Part shown: one piece after another, positions 1 to 6,834 of the stretch | Layout of the letters: the number at the start of each line of letters is the position of its first letter | Numbering within the stretch: position 1 is the stretch's first letter | Source of the DNA: Microcaldota archaeon | Lineage (GTDB): Archaea > Micrarchaeota > Micrarchaeia > Micrarchaeales > Micrarchaeaceae | DNA: 10,911 nucleotides | Assembly: GCA_021793035.1 (NCBI GenBank) | Contig: JAJYTM010000019.1 | Location: forward strand, 1-10,911 | Direction: 5' to 3' | The notes under the pieces: model-generated | Seen by the model: the letters and a program-made list of their open reading frames with translations, nothing else | What the model was told of the DNA's origin: nothing | The model's database searches: none | Position numbers and translations under genes: made by a program

Positions 1-176
1 TCATAGAAGATGATATAGAAAAGTATCCTGCAAGAATACGTGAACTGGAAGACTATAAAAAAAGGGGGAGGATTTCCGAAAACAGCAGAAAGATAATATA
101 TTATTTTTCATACGATGAAGCAAAAAAAGCATGGGATAAGATTTTGAACGGCATATTAGATAACAAAAAGAGCTAA
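1..176 (+). CDS. C-terminal end of a probable GT4-family glycosyltransferase (5' partial)
   Basis: An open frame runs from the left edge (first complete codon at base 3) to TAA at 174-176, giving the last 57 residues of a protein whose start is outside the window. The tail reads RISENSRKIIYYFSYDEAKK and then AWDKIL. This resembles the last helices of GT4 (GT-B fold) glycosyltransferases, where 'xxNAR..v..FSW....kkw..il' precedes the stop. The fragment is charged and has no membrane segment, as expected for a cytoplasmic sugar-nucleotide transferase. Only 5 bases separate its stop from the next start, so the two genes are probably one transcript for surface glycan or glycoprotein assembly. That this is a coding end is well supported. 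The GT4 assignment is inference, because no catalytic residues are visible. Confidence 0.62.
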   Translation, partial: IEDDIEKYPARIRELEDYKKRGRISENSRKIIYYFSYDEAKKAWDKILNGILDNKKS

Positions 177-181
177 TTTAG

Positions 182-2497
182 ATGCACCACATTAATAATA
201 AAGATAAAAAGATAACATATGGCATAATTGCTTTTATTCTCTTGATAACCCTAATCAATACACTTGCGTATACGCGCTTCAACTATCCCTTTGGAGGTGA
301 TCAGGCTCTTCCAAATTTTAATTTTAAGCTCATCCAATATTCTTTTTACATTTGGAACCCATCAAATTTCAGTGGATTTTATAATCCCAGTTTGACAACT
401 CCCCTAGGATTGCTCTTAGGTGTGTTTTTTTCGTTAATCCAATCAATCGGGGGTATTTTATTCGCCAGTCTTTTTTATTTATGGTTTTATTATTCTATAG
501 GAGCAGTAGGCATGTTCTTACTAATAAAGGATCTGGCTTTTAAAGATAAGAATATTCCAACCAATCTGGCTTATGTTGGCGGAATGGTAGGTGCCATGCT
601 GTTTTCTTTACATTTTGATTATCATTTAATAGCATATGGAATTCCAGCATACTTCATACCAATTTTTCTGCTTTTCTTTGAGAGGCTATTATACTCCGAT
701 ATGATATCCTACGAATATCTGGCCCTGAGCATTGTAATGTTTTCGCTTGTATTGGCAATTGGGCCGGCGTATATGATACAGGACATTATATTTTTCTTAG
801 TTTTTACGGTTCCTATGGCGATACTTATAGAGGGCAAGCAGATACGAAATTTAATTTATACTGGAATAATTTTTTTGGCTGCCATGCTCATGCTAGTGCC
901 GACCATATTTTCTTCGTATTATCTAAAATATGCCGTGCCTTCTGCTTATGGCAGTATTGTTTCCACCATTAGCATACTCTCTCTAAAGAATGAGATACTT
1001 TTGCCTTTGCTTTCCTTTGGGCCCAGTTGGCAGCTTGTCATTGGTTTTATGCCTTTACAGTATAGAACTGCCCTGATGGGCATATTGTTAGGCATATTGA
1101 TAGTTAGCTTTTCTACAATATTCTTTTTGAAGAGGAATAATAAGGTACTTGCTTTTATTATACCGAATTTTCTTGAGATCATTGCTTTCGTAGTGCTTGG
1201 TGTGGGCTTCAATAAACCGTTTGGTACAGCATTAAAGGCGTTGGCAGGCTATGTGCCGGAGATTGTAGTATTTAGATATTCATTTTTCGCAACGCATTTT
1301 GTATTCCTATTTGCATTCTCTTTTCTCTTTGGGTATGGATTTATCAAGCTTTTGAGTGCGCAGAAGAAGGCAATATATTTTGATATAATTTTGGTTGTAT
1401 TGCTATTTGTTCTGGCCTCATATCTTTATTTGGTTGACTATTTGCCCATAGCTTCTGGTTCATATAGCATAGGAGGTATACCTCCGAGAACTGTATCAAA
1501 TTCTGTGAATTTACCAAGTCATGTATTGCTGATATCAAATTACATTAATTCCCAAGTTGGCAAATACAATGTTGGTTTACTGCCAATGCCCGGCTTCTGG
1601 GAGCTTTCAAATTATTATGACGGTATAGATGTATATACATCCCTGGTAACCCATCCTGTATTTACGGGCGGCACTAGTGCACAGAATGAATTCTTTGCAG
1701 TTGGATCGCAGCAAATATACTCCGCACTCGGATATATTATGGATAATTCCGATTTAAACCAGTCGCATATCAATATTTCAAGGGCATTTGGGGCTCTGGG
1801 CATAAAATACATAGTGGTGCAGGGCAATACGATAAATGAGGTATTTGGCCCATATTCTGAAGGAAGGTTTAACTTAAGCAGATTGTACGAAAATCTTAAT
1901 ATTTCGAAAGGATTGATCTTATTGAAAAGGTACGGAAATTCCTCCATCTTTGAAAATATCAATTACTTGCCATTAGTTTATGCTTCAAACATATATAATG
2001 TGGGAAATGTTCCCATCAGCCAAATCATTTCTTCTATGTGGAGTAATCAGTTAACTAATGAGGAAACTTCTATTTATAGTACACAAAGTTTTGGGCTTTA
2101 TACTAGCAACGGCACCATAAATGCTTCGCCAATAAACATATTCTCAAAACCCAAGGTTGCGTTTGTTGAAGACAATCCGACTCAGATAACAGTGCATGTT
2201 TCCAACGCTACTACTCCTTATTATCTCGTGTTCCGTGAGACGTACGATCCGCACTGGGCAGCATTCTATCCCAATGGCACTGAGATAAATCCACGTGACC
2301 ATATAGCCGTGAATGGATTTGCCAATGCGTGGTACATGAACAAGACTGGCAATTATACTATTACTTTGTATTACACGCTTCAGACAGATGCATGGATTGC
2401 TTGGGGCGTGAGCTTTGCTGCGCTGTTCGCTACCATAAGCATAGGGGTTTATGGGTGGAAAGAGATAGCCAAAGCAAAAATGCGCAGGCGTGGGTGA
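182..2497 (+). CDS. Large polytopic membrane protein, YfhO/GT-C-like, with extracytoplasmic C-terminal domain
   Basis: The 771-residue product begins with a hydrophobic helix (about residues 11-30). Next comes a loop with FGGDQALPNF (D40), then many membrane helices to about residue 430, a long polar region (about 430-737) and a last helix (about 738-760) ending in a basic cytoplasmic tail (KAKMRRRG). An acidic residue in the first outside loop after helix 1 is typical of GT-C lipid-linked-sugar glycosyltransferases. The C-terminal stretch LVFRETYDPHW...DHIAVNGFANAW...GNYTITLYY recalls the module found in archaeal YfhO-like proteins. The polar region is rich in N-x-S/T sequons, consistent with an exported, N-glycosylated domain. 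It likely acts in S-layer, exopolysaccharide or glycolipid assembly with the GT4 gene upstream; donor and acceptor are unknown. The gene is visibly more AT-rich than the genes after 2800. The ATG at 182 follows the upstream stop by 5 bases, with no clear Shine-Dalgarno. Membrane protein: sure; enzyme class: tentative. Confidence 0.8.
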   Translation: MHHINNKDKKITYGIIAFILLITLINTLAYTRFNYPFGGDQALPNFNFKLIQYSFYIWNPSNFSGFYNPSLTTPLGLLLGVFFSLIQSIGGILFASLFYLWFYYSIGAVGMFLLIKDLAFKDKNIPTNLAYVGGMVGAMLFSLHFDYHLIAYGIPAYFIPIFLLFFERLLYSDMISYEYLALSIVMFSLVLAIGPAYMIQDIIFFLVFTVPMAILIEGKQIRNLIYTGIIFLAAMLMLVPTIFSSYYLKYAVPSAYGSIVSTISILSLKNEILLPLLSFGPSWQLVIGFMPLQYRTALMGILLGILIVSFSTIFFLKRNNKVLAFIIPNFLEIIAFVVLGVGFNKPFGTALKALAGYVPEIVVFRYSFFATHFVFLFAFSFLFGYGFIKLLSAQKKAIYFDIILVVLLFVLASYLYLVDYLPIASGSYSIGGIPPRTVSNSVNLPSHVLLISNYINSQVGKYNVGLLPMPGFWELSNYYDGIDVYTSLVTHPVFTGGTSAQNEFFAVGSQQIYSALGYIMDNSDLNQSHINISRAFGALGIKYIVVQGNTINEVFGPYSEGRFNLSRLYENLNISKGLILLKRYGNSSIFENINYLPLVYASNIYNVGNVPISQIISSMWSNQLTNEETSIYSTQSFGLYTSNGTINASPINIFSKPKVAFVEDNPTQITVHVSNATTPYYLVFRETYDPHWAAFYPNGTEINPRDHIAVNGFANAWYMNKTGNYTITLYYTLQTDAWIAWGVSFAALFATISIGVYGWKEIAKAKMRRRG

Positions 2498-2526
2498 AGT
2501 TTAGGGCAATAAAACCCCTAATATAA

Positions 2527-2745
2527 GAGAACACCTCGTTAGGCACTGCCCCAGTGCTTCCTGGCTATACGCCCATACCTGAAGAGGTGAAAGGGCTTTC
2601 AATAGTCAAAGATGTTGATGATATACCAAAAACGATAACCGGCATTGCATCAGGCAGGATAAAATACCAGGCAGACCGGAAAAAGCTCGAAAGGTTCGAC
2701 GTCAGGAGAATAAGCGATGCATTCGGAAAGCTTTTGAGGCTTTGA
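2527..2745 (+). pseudogene. Relic of a GT4 glycosyltransferase C-terminus (long relic 'A')
   Basis: An open frame directly after an in-frame TAA (2524-2526) encodes ENTSLGTAPVLPGYTPIPEE and then VKGLSIVKDVDDIPKTI...LERFDVRRISDAFGKLLRL, ending with TGA at 2743-2745. The pattern 'E....GtapVL.g...ip E.v.gl..v.d..di...i' followed by a terminal 'eRFd..ri.daf.kll' is that of the nucleotide-sugar binding half of GT4 enzymes. About 280 residues that should precede it are absent. No start other than GTG at 2554 is available and no promoter is evident, so it is most likely decayed rather than a working 63-residue protein. Its 3' part is clearly repeated at 6580-6654 and other parts weakly at 3843-3869 and 5220-5254. 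Sequence relatedness among relics is seen directly; GT4 origin is inference from family patterns. Confidence 0.65.
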
Positions 2746-2790
2746 TGTGATGCATGCTGCATAGCGGGTTCGCATTGATATATACATAAG

Positions 2791-2802
2791 ATTTATATAT
2801 AT
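2791..2802 (+). promoter_or_regulatory. TATA-box promoter of the nucleotidyltransferase/HEPN operon
   Basis: The sequence atttatatatat is centred about 26 bases upstream of the ATG at 2822, the spacing of an archaeal TATA box to its transcription start. Transcription would therefore begin at or within a base or two of the ATG, giving a leaderless mRNA. The surrounding 2775-2815 is strongly AT-rich and partly self-complementary, which would also suit an autoregulatory operator. Confidence 0.55.
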
Positions 2803-2821
2803 TAGAAGTATACATTTTATT

Positions 2822-3415
2822 ATGGAAAACAGGTATAGGCAGATGCTCGTCGATGAAAAGGCCCATTCAGAGCTGCGCGAGGCGAAGAGGATGCTTTCGT
2901 CATGCATTGGCACCAGGATGAGCTACAGGGATGTGATCAACGAGTTTGTAGGCAGGAGGATGCGCTTCCTAAGGCTGCCTGCGGACCTGCGCAGCTACAT
3001 AAACCATTTCGTCAGCAATGCGGCGCTCGACAGGCACGTGCAGGGAGTGCTGCTTTTCGGCTCTGTGGCAAAGAACAACTTCTCAAAATACAGCGACACA
3101 GACCTTCTTATACTGTCAGACCTGCCGGGCATATCCAGTTTCAATGACATTGAGGAGCTCGTAAAGGGCTCAGAGGAATACAGGAAGCCATTGATAGAGA
3201 AGGGCTTCAGCCTGAGGATAAGCCCGCTGGTGATTGGAACCAACGAGATCCAGCACTTCAGGCCCATATACATAGATTTCGTCGAGGATGGAGTGGTGCT
3301 CTTCGAACGCAACGGCGCTCTGACGGATTTCCTGAACAGCATAAGGAAAAGCGTGAAGTACGAGAAGCGCATAGTCAACAATAGTATTGTGATAAAATGG
3401 AGCATGAAGGCATAG
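2822..3415 (+). CDS. MNT-type nucleotidyltransferase (HEPN partner, antitoxin-like) with N-terminal RHH-like segment
   Basis: This is a 197-residue protein with two parts. Residues 73-100 carry the pol-beta nucleotidyltransferase signature: G80-S81, then ten residues, then D92-x-D94 within YSDTDLLIL, exactly the GSx10DxD spacing of minimal nucleotidyltransferases. A later IYIDFVEDGVVLFER (149-163) fits the domain's closing strand and possible third acidic residue. Residues 6-48 (RQMLVDEKAHSELREAKRML...MSYRDVINEFVGRR) look like a ribbon-helix-helix or DUF217-type antitoxin: a short strand, a helix, then the 'S(Y)xDVI' helix. In known HEPN/MNT pairs the nucleotidyltransferase neutralises the HEPN RNase, in the MntA/HepT case by AMPylation. 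The HEPN gene follows with a 19-base overlap, so translation is probably coupled. The N-terminal part may bind the operon's own promoter (inference). The start is the ATG positioned by the TATA box. Confidence 0.82.
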   Translation: MENRYRQMLVDEKAHSELREAKRMLSSCIGTRMSYRDVINEFVGRRMRFLRLPADLRSYINHFVSNAALDRHVQGVLLFGSVAKNNFSKYSDTDLLILSDLPGISSFNDIEELVKGSEEYRKPLIEKGFSLRISPLVIGTNEIQHFRPIYIDFVEDGVVLFERNGALTDFLNSIRKSVKYEKRIVNNSIVIKWSMKA

Positions 3416-3828
3416 CCGAGGAAGCGATAGGTAGCGCCAAGAGATGGCTTGTCTCTGCCGAGCTCAATGCAGGGAAGGGCAACTACGACTCCGCGCTCTA
3501 CAGCCTGGAGATGTCGGTGGAGATAGCGATGAAGGCAGTACTGCTCTCGATAGGCATAGACGTGCCGAAGTCCCACAGGATAGGCGATGTCTTTGCGGCA
3601 AGCGTGAGAGAGGATAAGCGCCTGCCAGACGAGTTCAAGAGCCATATAGGGGAGTGCACGGATATATTCAATGCGCTGCTGGGGCTCAGGGCGGCAGGCG
3701 GATACATGTTTGAAGCGAAGACTACAATGGGCGAGCTCAAGGACGAATACGAACGCTACAGGAAAGGCGCAGAGGATGTGGTCGGGCTCTGCGCAGGGGC
3801 AGTGGATGCCGTGGCATCGGTATCTTAG
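3397..3828 (+). CDS. HEPN-domain protein (partner of the nucleotidyltransferase)
   Basis: The 143-residue, mostly helical product matches the HEPN family of PF05168 type. Helix 1 is AKRWLVSAELNAGKGNYDSA (14-33), followed by LYSLEMSVEIAMKAVLLSIG with the hallmark 'a...E...Kall...G' and then VPKSHRIGDVF (56-66), the family's 'PktHdl..l' turn. The C-terminal helix pair begins at LRAAGGYMFEAKTT (97-110). Toxic HEPN RNases carry R-x4-6-H at this place. Here R98 is present but no histidine occurs anywhere after it (the only histidines are 3, 60 and 83), so canonical RNase activity is doubtful. Many archaeal PF05168 members are similar and of unknown activity. The start ATG overlaps the end of the nucleotidyltransferase gene by 19 bases. 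Pair identity is well supported; toxin function is not established. Confidence 0.8.
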   Translation: MEHEGIAEEAIGSAKRWLVSAELNAGKGNYDSALYSLEMSVEIAMKAVLLSIGIDVPKSHRIGDVFAASVREDKRLPDEFKSHIGECTDIFNALLGLRAAGGYMFEAKTTMGELKDEYERYRKGAEDVVGLCAGAVDAVASVS

Positions 3829-3831
3829 AAT

Positions 3832-3891
3832 ACCCCACCGCTCAGTGCTTCTTAGCAATGCGACCCATATATTGGCCAAATACAATTAAAC
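3832..3891 (+). pseudogene. Possible GT4 relic 'D', between HEPN and ATPase genes
   Basis: Bases 3843-3869 align with 2552-2577 of the long relic at 22 of 27 columns with one single-base gap (shared core cagtgcttc and cccata). In the frame ending at TAA 3889-3891 this reads SVLLSNATHI, comparable with PVLPGYTPI of relic A. The match is short and could be chance on its own. It gains weight only because it is collinear with the relics at 5220 and 6580. The HEPN stop codon lies just upstream and the ATPase promoter just downstream. Confidence 0.33.
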
Positions 3892-3900
3892 AGAAAAGCA

Positions 3901-3912
3901 TAAATATATTTA
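3901..3912 (+). promoter_or_regulatory. TATA-box promoter of the ATPase gene
   Basis: The sequence taaatatattta is centred about 25 bases before the ATG at 3931 and is itself nearly palindromic. As at 2791, the distance predicts a leaderless or near-leaderless transcript. No Shine-Dalgarno motif is seen before the ATG. A promoter of its own means the ATPase gene is not simply a third gene of the HEPN operon. Confidence 0.55.
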
Positions 3913-3930
3913 GTAATAACATAGTTAATT

Positions 3931-5217
3931 ATGAAATATATTAAGAGATTATTGTTAGACGAGATAAAGAAGTGGGTTGAAAGGAGAGAGATAATAGCGA
4001 TACGCGGGCCAAGGCAATCAGGCAAGACGACGCTGCTCATGCTCCTTTCCAAATGGCTTGCCAGCGATAAAGGCATAGACGAAAACCACATAATCTACAT
4101 AACGTTCGAAGACAGGGGGCAACTTGACGCCTTCTCGCAGAACCCGAAGGACTTCGTTGAAAGGCTCGTAATGGACAAAAAGATGCATTACATACTCTTG
4201 GATGAAGCGCAATACTGCCCGGATTTAGGGCAGAAGCTAAAGCTCATATACGACTTGTTCGACAACGTAAAGCTCGTTATAACAGGATCGTCTTCCTTGG
4301 AGCTCAAGAACCAGACAGGCAAGTACCTGGTCGGGCGCATCCTTGAATTTGACCTGATGCCTCTGAATTTCCAGGAATACCTGGATCATGCGGATGAGGG
4401 CCTGGCAAGTATGTACTCGCAATGGCACGAGAAAGCAATGGCACTTGTATCCGAAGGCAGGGACTTTGAGGTAAAGAAAGATCCTGATATTTTCACAGAA
4501 GAGATGCTAAAGCACCTTGATGCTTTCATTACGTTCGGTGGATATCCTGCAGTTGTATCTGCGAGCTGGAAGGACGAGAAAGAAATGCTGCTCAAAAACA
4601 TGCTGAACAATTACATTGACAGGGACATAGTGTCGTTCCTGCAGATAACCGACACGATAAGATTTAGGAAGCTTGTTACCGCCCTTGCGGCTTCTGATGG
4701 CTCAATGACAAAGATGGAGGCGCTTGCTTCGCAGATAGGCAGCTATTTTAAGGAGCTGTCAAAGCTCATTGACGTGCTTGAGCAAACATACGTGATAAGG
4801 CGCATAGGCCCATACCATAAAAACCTTTTAACCGAATTGAGAAAAGTGCAGAAGACATATTTTGTTGATACCGGGCTCAGGAATGCACTGATAGAAAATT
4901 TCTCCAGCCTGGAGAACAGGCCCGATGCCGGCGTTTTGGCCGAAAATTTCGTATTGAACGAGATCTTTGAGCATTCCAAGGTCAATTTTTGGAGGACTAC
5001 AGCAAAGACTGAGGTGGACTTTGTAGCAGATGGAAAGGGATTGCTGCCCATAGAGGTAAAGTTCCAGCGTTTTGCCAGCCCCAATGTGAACAGAAGCCTA
5101 TACGGCTTTTTGGAGGCGTATAAGCCTGCCGAAGCATTTATGGTAACGCGTGACTTTTGGGGAGAGAGATCGTTCAAGCAGTCAAAAATCAAGTTTGTCC
5201 CGATATGCTATATGTAG
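3931..5217 (+). CDS. AAA-family ATPase with DUF4143 (PD-(D/E)xK-like) C-terminal domain
   Basis: The 428-residue protein has the standard order of this family. Walker A GPRQSGKTT is at 26-34 and Walker B YILLDEAQ at 87-94. A sensor-like TGSSS is at 118-122, the GGYP turn at 203-206, and then a winged-helix/DUF4143 segment from about 228. The C-terminal part carries E338 in LAENFVLNEI, then W354, EVDFV (361-365) and IEVKF (374-378). This is the E...(E)VDF...ExK arrangement of a PD-(D/E)xK nuclease-like fold, apparently intact. Such ATPases are common, often mobile, single genes in archaea and bacteria. Their substrate and role are unsettled; links to DNA, toxin-like modules or mobile elements have been proposed. 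The length is normal, with no frameshift. It starts at the ATG placed by the TATA box. Its 3' end abuts a GT4 relic. Confidence 0.88.
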   Translation: MKYIKRLLLDEIKKWVERREIIAIRGPRQSGKTTLLMLLSKWLASDKGIDENHIIYITFEDRGQLDAFSQNPKDFVERLVMDKKMHYILLDEAQYCPDLGQKLKLIYDLFDNVKLVITGSSSLELKNQTGKYLVGRILEFDLMPLNFQEYLDHADEGLASMYSQWHEKAMALVSEGRDFEVKKDPDIFTEEMLKHLDAFITFGGYPAVVSASWKDEKEMLLKNMLNNYIDRDIVSFLQITDTIRFRKLVTALAASDGSMTKMEALASQIGSYFKELSKLIDVLEQTYVIRRIGPYHKNLLTELRKVQKTYFVDTGLRNALIENFSSLENRPDAGVLAENFVLNEIFEHSKVNFWRTTAKTEVDFVADGKGLLPIEVKFQRFASPNVNRSLYGFLEAYKPAEAFMVTRDFWGERSFKQSKIKFVPICYM

Positions 5218-5219
5218 GG

Positions 5220-5254
5220 CGATAGCGGGCATAGCTTCTGGCAAGATATGATAC
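5220..5254 (+). pseudogene. GT4 relic 'C', between ATPase and MFS genes
   Basis: Starting 3 bases after the ATPase stop, these 35 bases match 2633-2667 of the long relic at 27 of 35 positions without gaps. In the corresponding frame they read AIAGIASGKI, stop, Y against TITGIASGRIKY in relic A. The in-frame TGA (5249-5251) and the lack of a start show it is not a gene. Weaker similarity (gttcgg...cggta against gttcgacgtcagg) may continue to about 5290 after a deletion. The match is good for so short a stretch but needs a statistical test. Confidence 0.42.
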
Positions 5255-5324
5255 GGGTGTTTTTAGAGAGTTCGGCGGTATTCCATAACAGATATTTGAA
5301 AACAAAAAAATACAGGTAAACCGA

Positions 5325-6497
5325 ATGGCAAAAAGCAGAAATTTGTATATCATTTATTCAATACTCATACTTGTAGCTTTCACTTTTGCAGTGAGATCTT
5401 CAAATAACGCGTTCATGACGACCATACCTCTTTTCGCGGAGAGATACTTTCATTTTACCGGGACGGATGTCGGGCTGATTGCCGGATTCTCTGCCCTCAT
5501 AATGTTTTTGGCGACATTTTTCATAAATAGCAGGCTGAATGCCAAAACGCGCAGGTACCTGTTCATTTTTGCAAACGTGCTGATAACGATTTCTTTGCTA
5601 TTGATAATGTATTCGACCTCTTTCTCGATATGGCTCTACGTGCTGTTCATAAGCTTTTCAGCCGGAATTATAATGCCGAACATAATAACCTCTGCAGGAG
5701 ATTATCCAGACAGAAAAGTAAGAGAAAGAATGATGGGCATATATACTTTGGCATTGAGCGCAAGCCTTATTGTCGGGCCCGCGTTGGAAGGGCTTGTGCT
5801 TGACTACTTCCCGTTGAAATATGGATTCTTGCTTTTTGCACCGATAAGCGCAATTGCCGTAATGCTTTCGCCTTTCATGAAATTCCCAGAATCCAAATCG
5901 GAAGAATCAAAAGATGTGAAGGTTTTCTCAAACCCGGGTTTTAAGGTTGCAATATTCTCGATATTGACTTACAACGTGCCATTTTCAATGATAATATTTT
6001 TCAGCGGCATATTTGCAGAACATGCCTTTAAAATGCCGTACTCTGTCATAATGCTGATTTTCTCCGTATTATTTGCGGTATCGTTTATATCAAGAGTCGC
6101 GTTATCGTATTTTGTGCCGTCAAACTTATGGAGATATATAAAGTTTTCAATGCTTATGACCGCCATAGGGGTATCGGTCATATTTCTCAGCAGGGACGCC
6201 TTGTTTTACGTAATAGGGATAATGATCCTCGGGGTGCCGCATGGGCTTACGTATCCATTATCTATATCTTCGATAGGCAGGTCTTTTAATATAAACAAAA
6301 GGAATAAGGCGAACAGCTATTTCTTTGCAATAATCATGCTCATAAATATAGCTGCTCCGACAGCAGCGGGGTTATTGATAGACCATATCGGGTTTAGAAA
6401 TGTCATGATATTCATAGTCCCCATAATAATGGTATTGTTCGTTTTAGCAAGAAGAGAGGTAAAATCGATAAGACTCAATAAATTGTCTGGGCAGTAG
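5325..6497 (+). CDS. Major facilitator superfamily (MFS) transporter
   Basis: A 390-residue protein with about twelve hydrophobic helices in two halves of six. The halves are joined by a charged cytoplasmic loop (about 186-202, KFPESKSEESKDVKVF). The first half carries a degenerate motif A region (NSRLNAKTRR, 69-78) after helix 2 and GPALEGLVLD (151-160) in helix 5, close to the GPxxGG motif C of drug/proton antiporters. The length is typical of 12-helix MFS. The substrate cannot be told; an efflux role is a guess. The ATG at 5325 has an aggt motif 7 bases upstream, unlike the leaderless neighbours. A promoter may lie in the A-rich stretch around 5288-5312 but no clear box is seen. The gene is more AT-rich than the HEPN and GT2 genes, suggesting a separate origin. 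GT4 relics flank it on both sides. Confidence 0.85.
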   Translation: MAKSRNLYIIYSILILVAFTFAVRSSNNAFMTTIPLFAERYFHFTGTDVGLIAGFSALIMFLATFFINSRLNAKTRRYLFIFANVLITISLLLIMYSTSFSIWLYVLFISFSAGIIMPNIITSAGDYPDRKVRERMMGIYTLALSASLIVGPALEGLVLDYFPLKYGFLLFAPISAIAVMLSPFMKFPESKSEESKDVKVFSNPGFKVAIFSILTYNVPFSMIIFFSGIFAEHAFKMPYSVIMLIFSVLFAVSFISRVALSYFVPSNLWRYIKFSMLMTAIGVSVIFLSRDALFYVIGIMILGVPHGLTYPLSISSIGRSFNINKRNKANSYFFAIIMLINIAAPTAAGLLIDHIGFRNVMIFIVPIIMVLFVLARREVKSIRLNKLSGQ

Positions 6498-6510
6498 GTA
6501 TATCTTTCAA

Positions 6511-6654
6511 AAGCAGCCCCTGTTCTCCATGATCCATTTTGCCATTTCGCCAAATGAGGTTGTCAGGCGATATATCCATATGGACAGGATAAAGCTCCAG
6601 AGGTTCGATGCCAAGAGGATAGATGATGCATTCGGAAAGCCTTTGGAAAGATGA
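6511..6654 (+). pseudogene. GT4 relic 'B', downstream of the MFS gene
   Basis: A frame ending at TGA 6652-6654 closes with DRIKLQRFDAKRIDDAFGKP. The last 75 bases (6580-6654) match 2671-2745 of the long relic without gaps. Of the 23 residues from DRKKL/DRIKL to the end, 15 are identical, and about three quarters of the bases agree. Upstream of 6580 the frame stays open back past the MFS stop (KQPLFSMIHFAISPNEVV) but no longer resembles relic A. No promoter or ribosome site is visible. An ATG at 6529 could in principle open a 41-residue product, but the homology to the GT4 tail argues for a remnant. Confidence 0.6.
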
Positions 6655-6834
6655 GCCAGCATGCAGGAGATATGGGATTTGGCATCCCTTATCACAGGGC
6701 AGGATAATCGTTCAATGCAAACATGGCACTTGCAAGAAAACACAATGGTTTTATTATTCGTATAGTTATTCCTGTGAAAATAATGTCTGAAATAATGATA
6801 CCGCGGCCATCGATAGAAAAACTAATCCGGCAGC

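Noticed and set aside
2689..2700. tRNA T-loop-like GGTTCGA in relic A (and again at 6600-6606 in relic B), suggesting tRNA ends or integrase attachment sites
   Set aside because: No acceptor or anticodon stem can be built around either copy. The bases are explained as codons for RFD in the glycosyltransferase tail, with substitutions that keep the protein sequence.
2995..3885. 296-codon minus-strand open frame opposite the nucleotidyltransferase and HEPN genes
   Set aside because: Translation is rich in Cys, His and Arg with no recognisable family, and it lies antisense to two well-supported genes in a GC-richer stretch that naturally has few stops.
4743..5192. 149-codon minus-strand open frame opposite the ATPase
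   Set aside because: Antisense to conserved DUF4143 motifs, with no promoter or ribosome site of its own.
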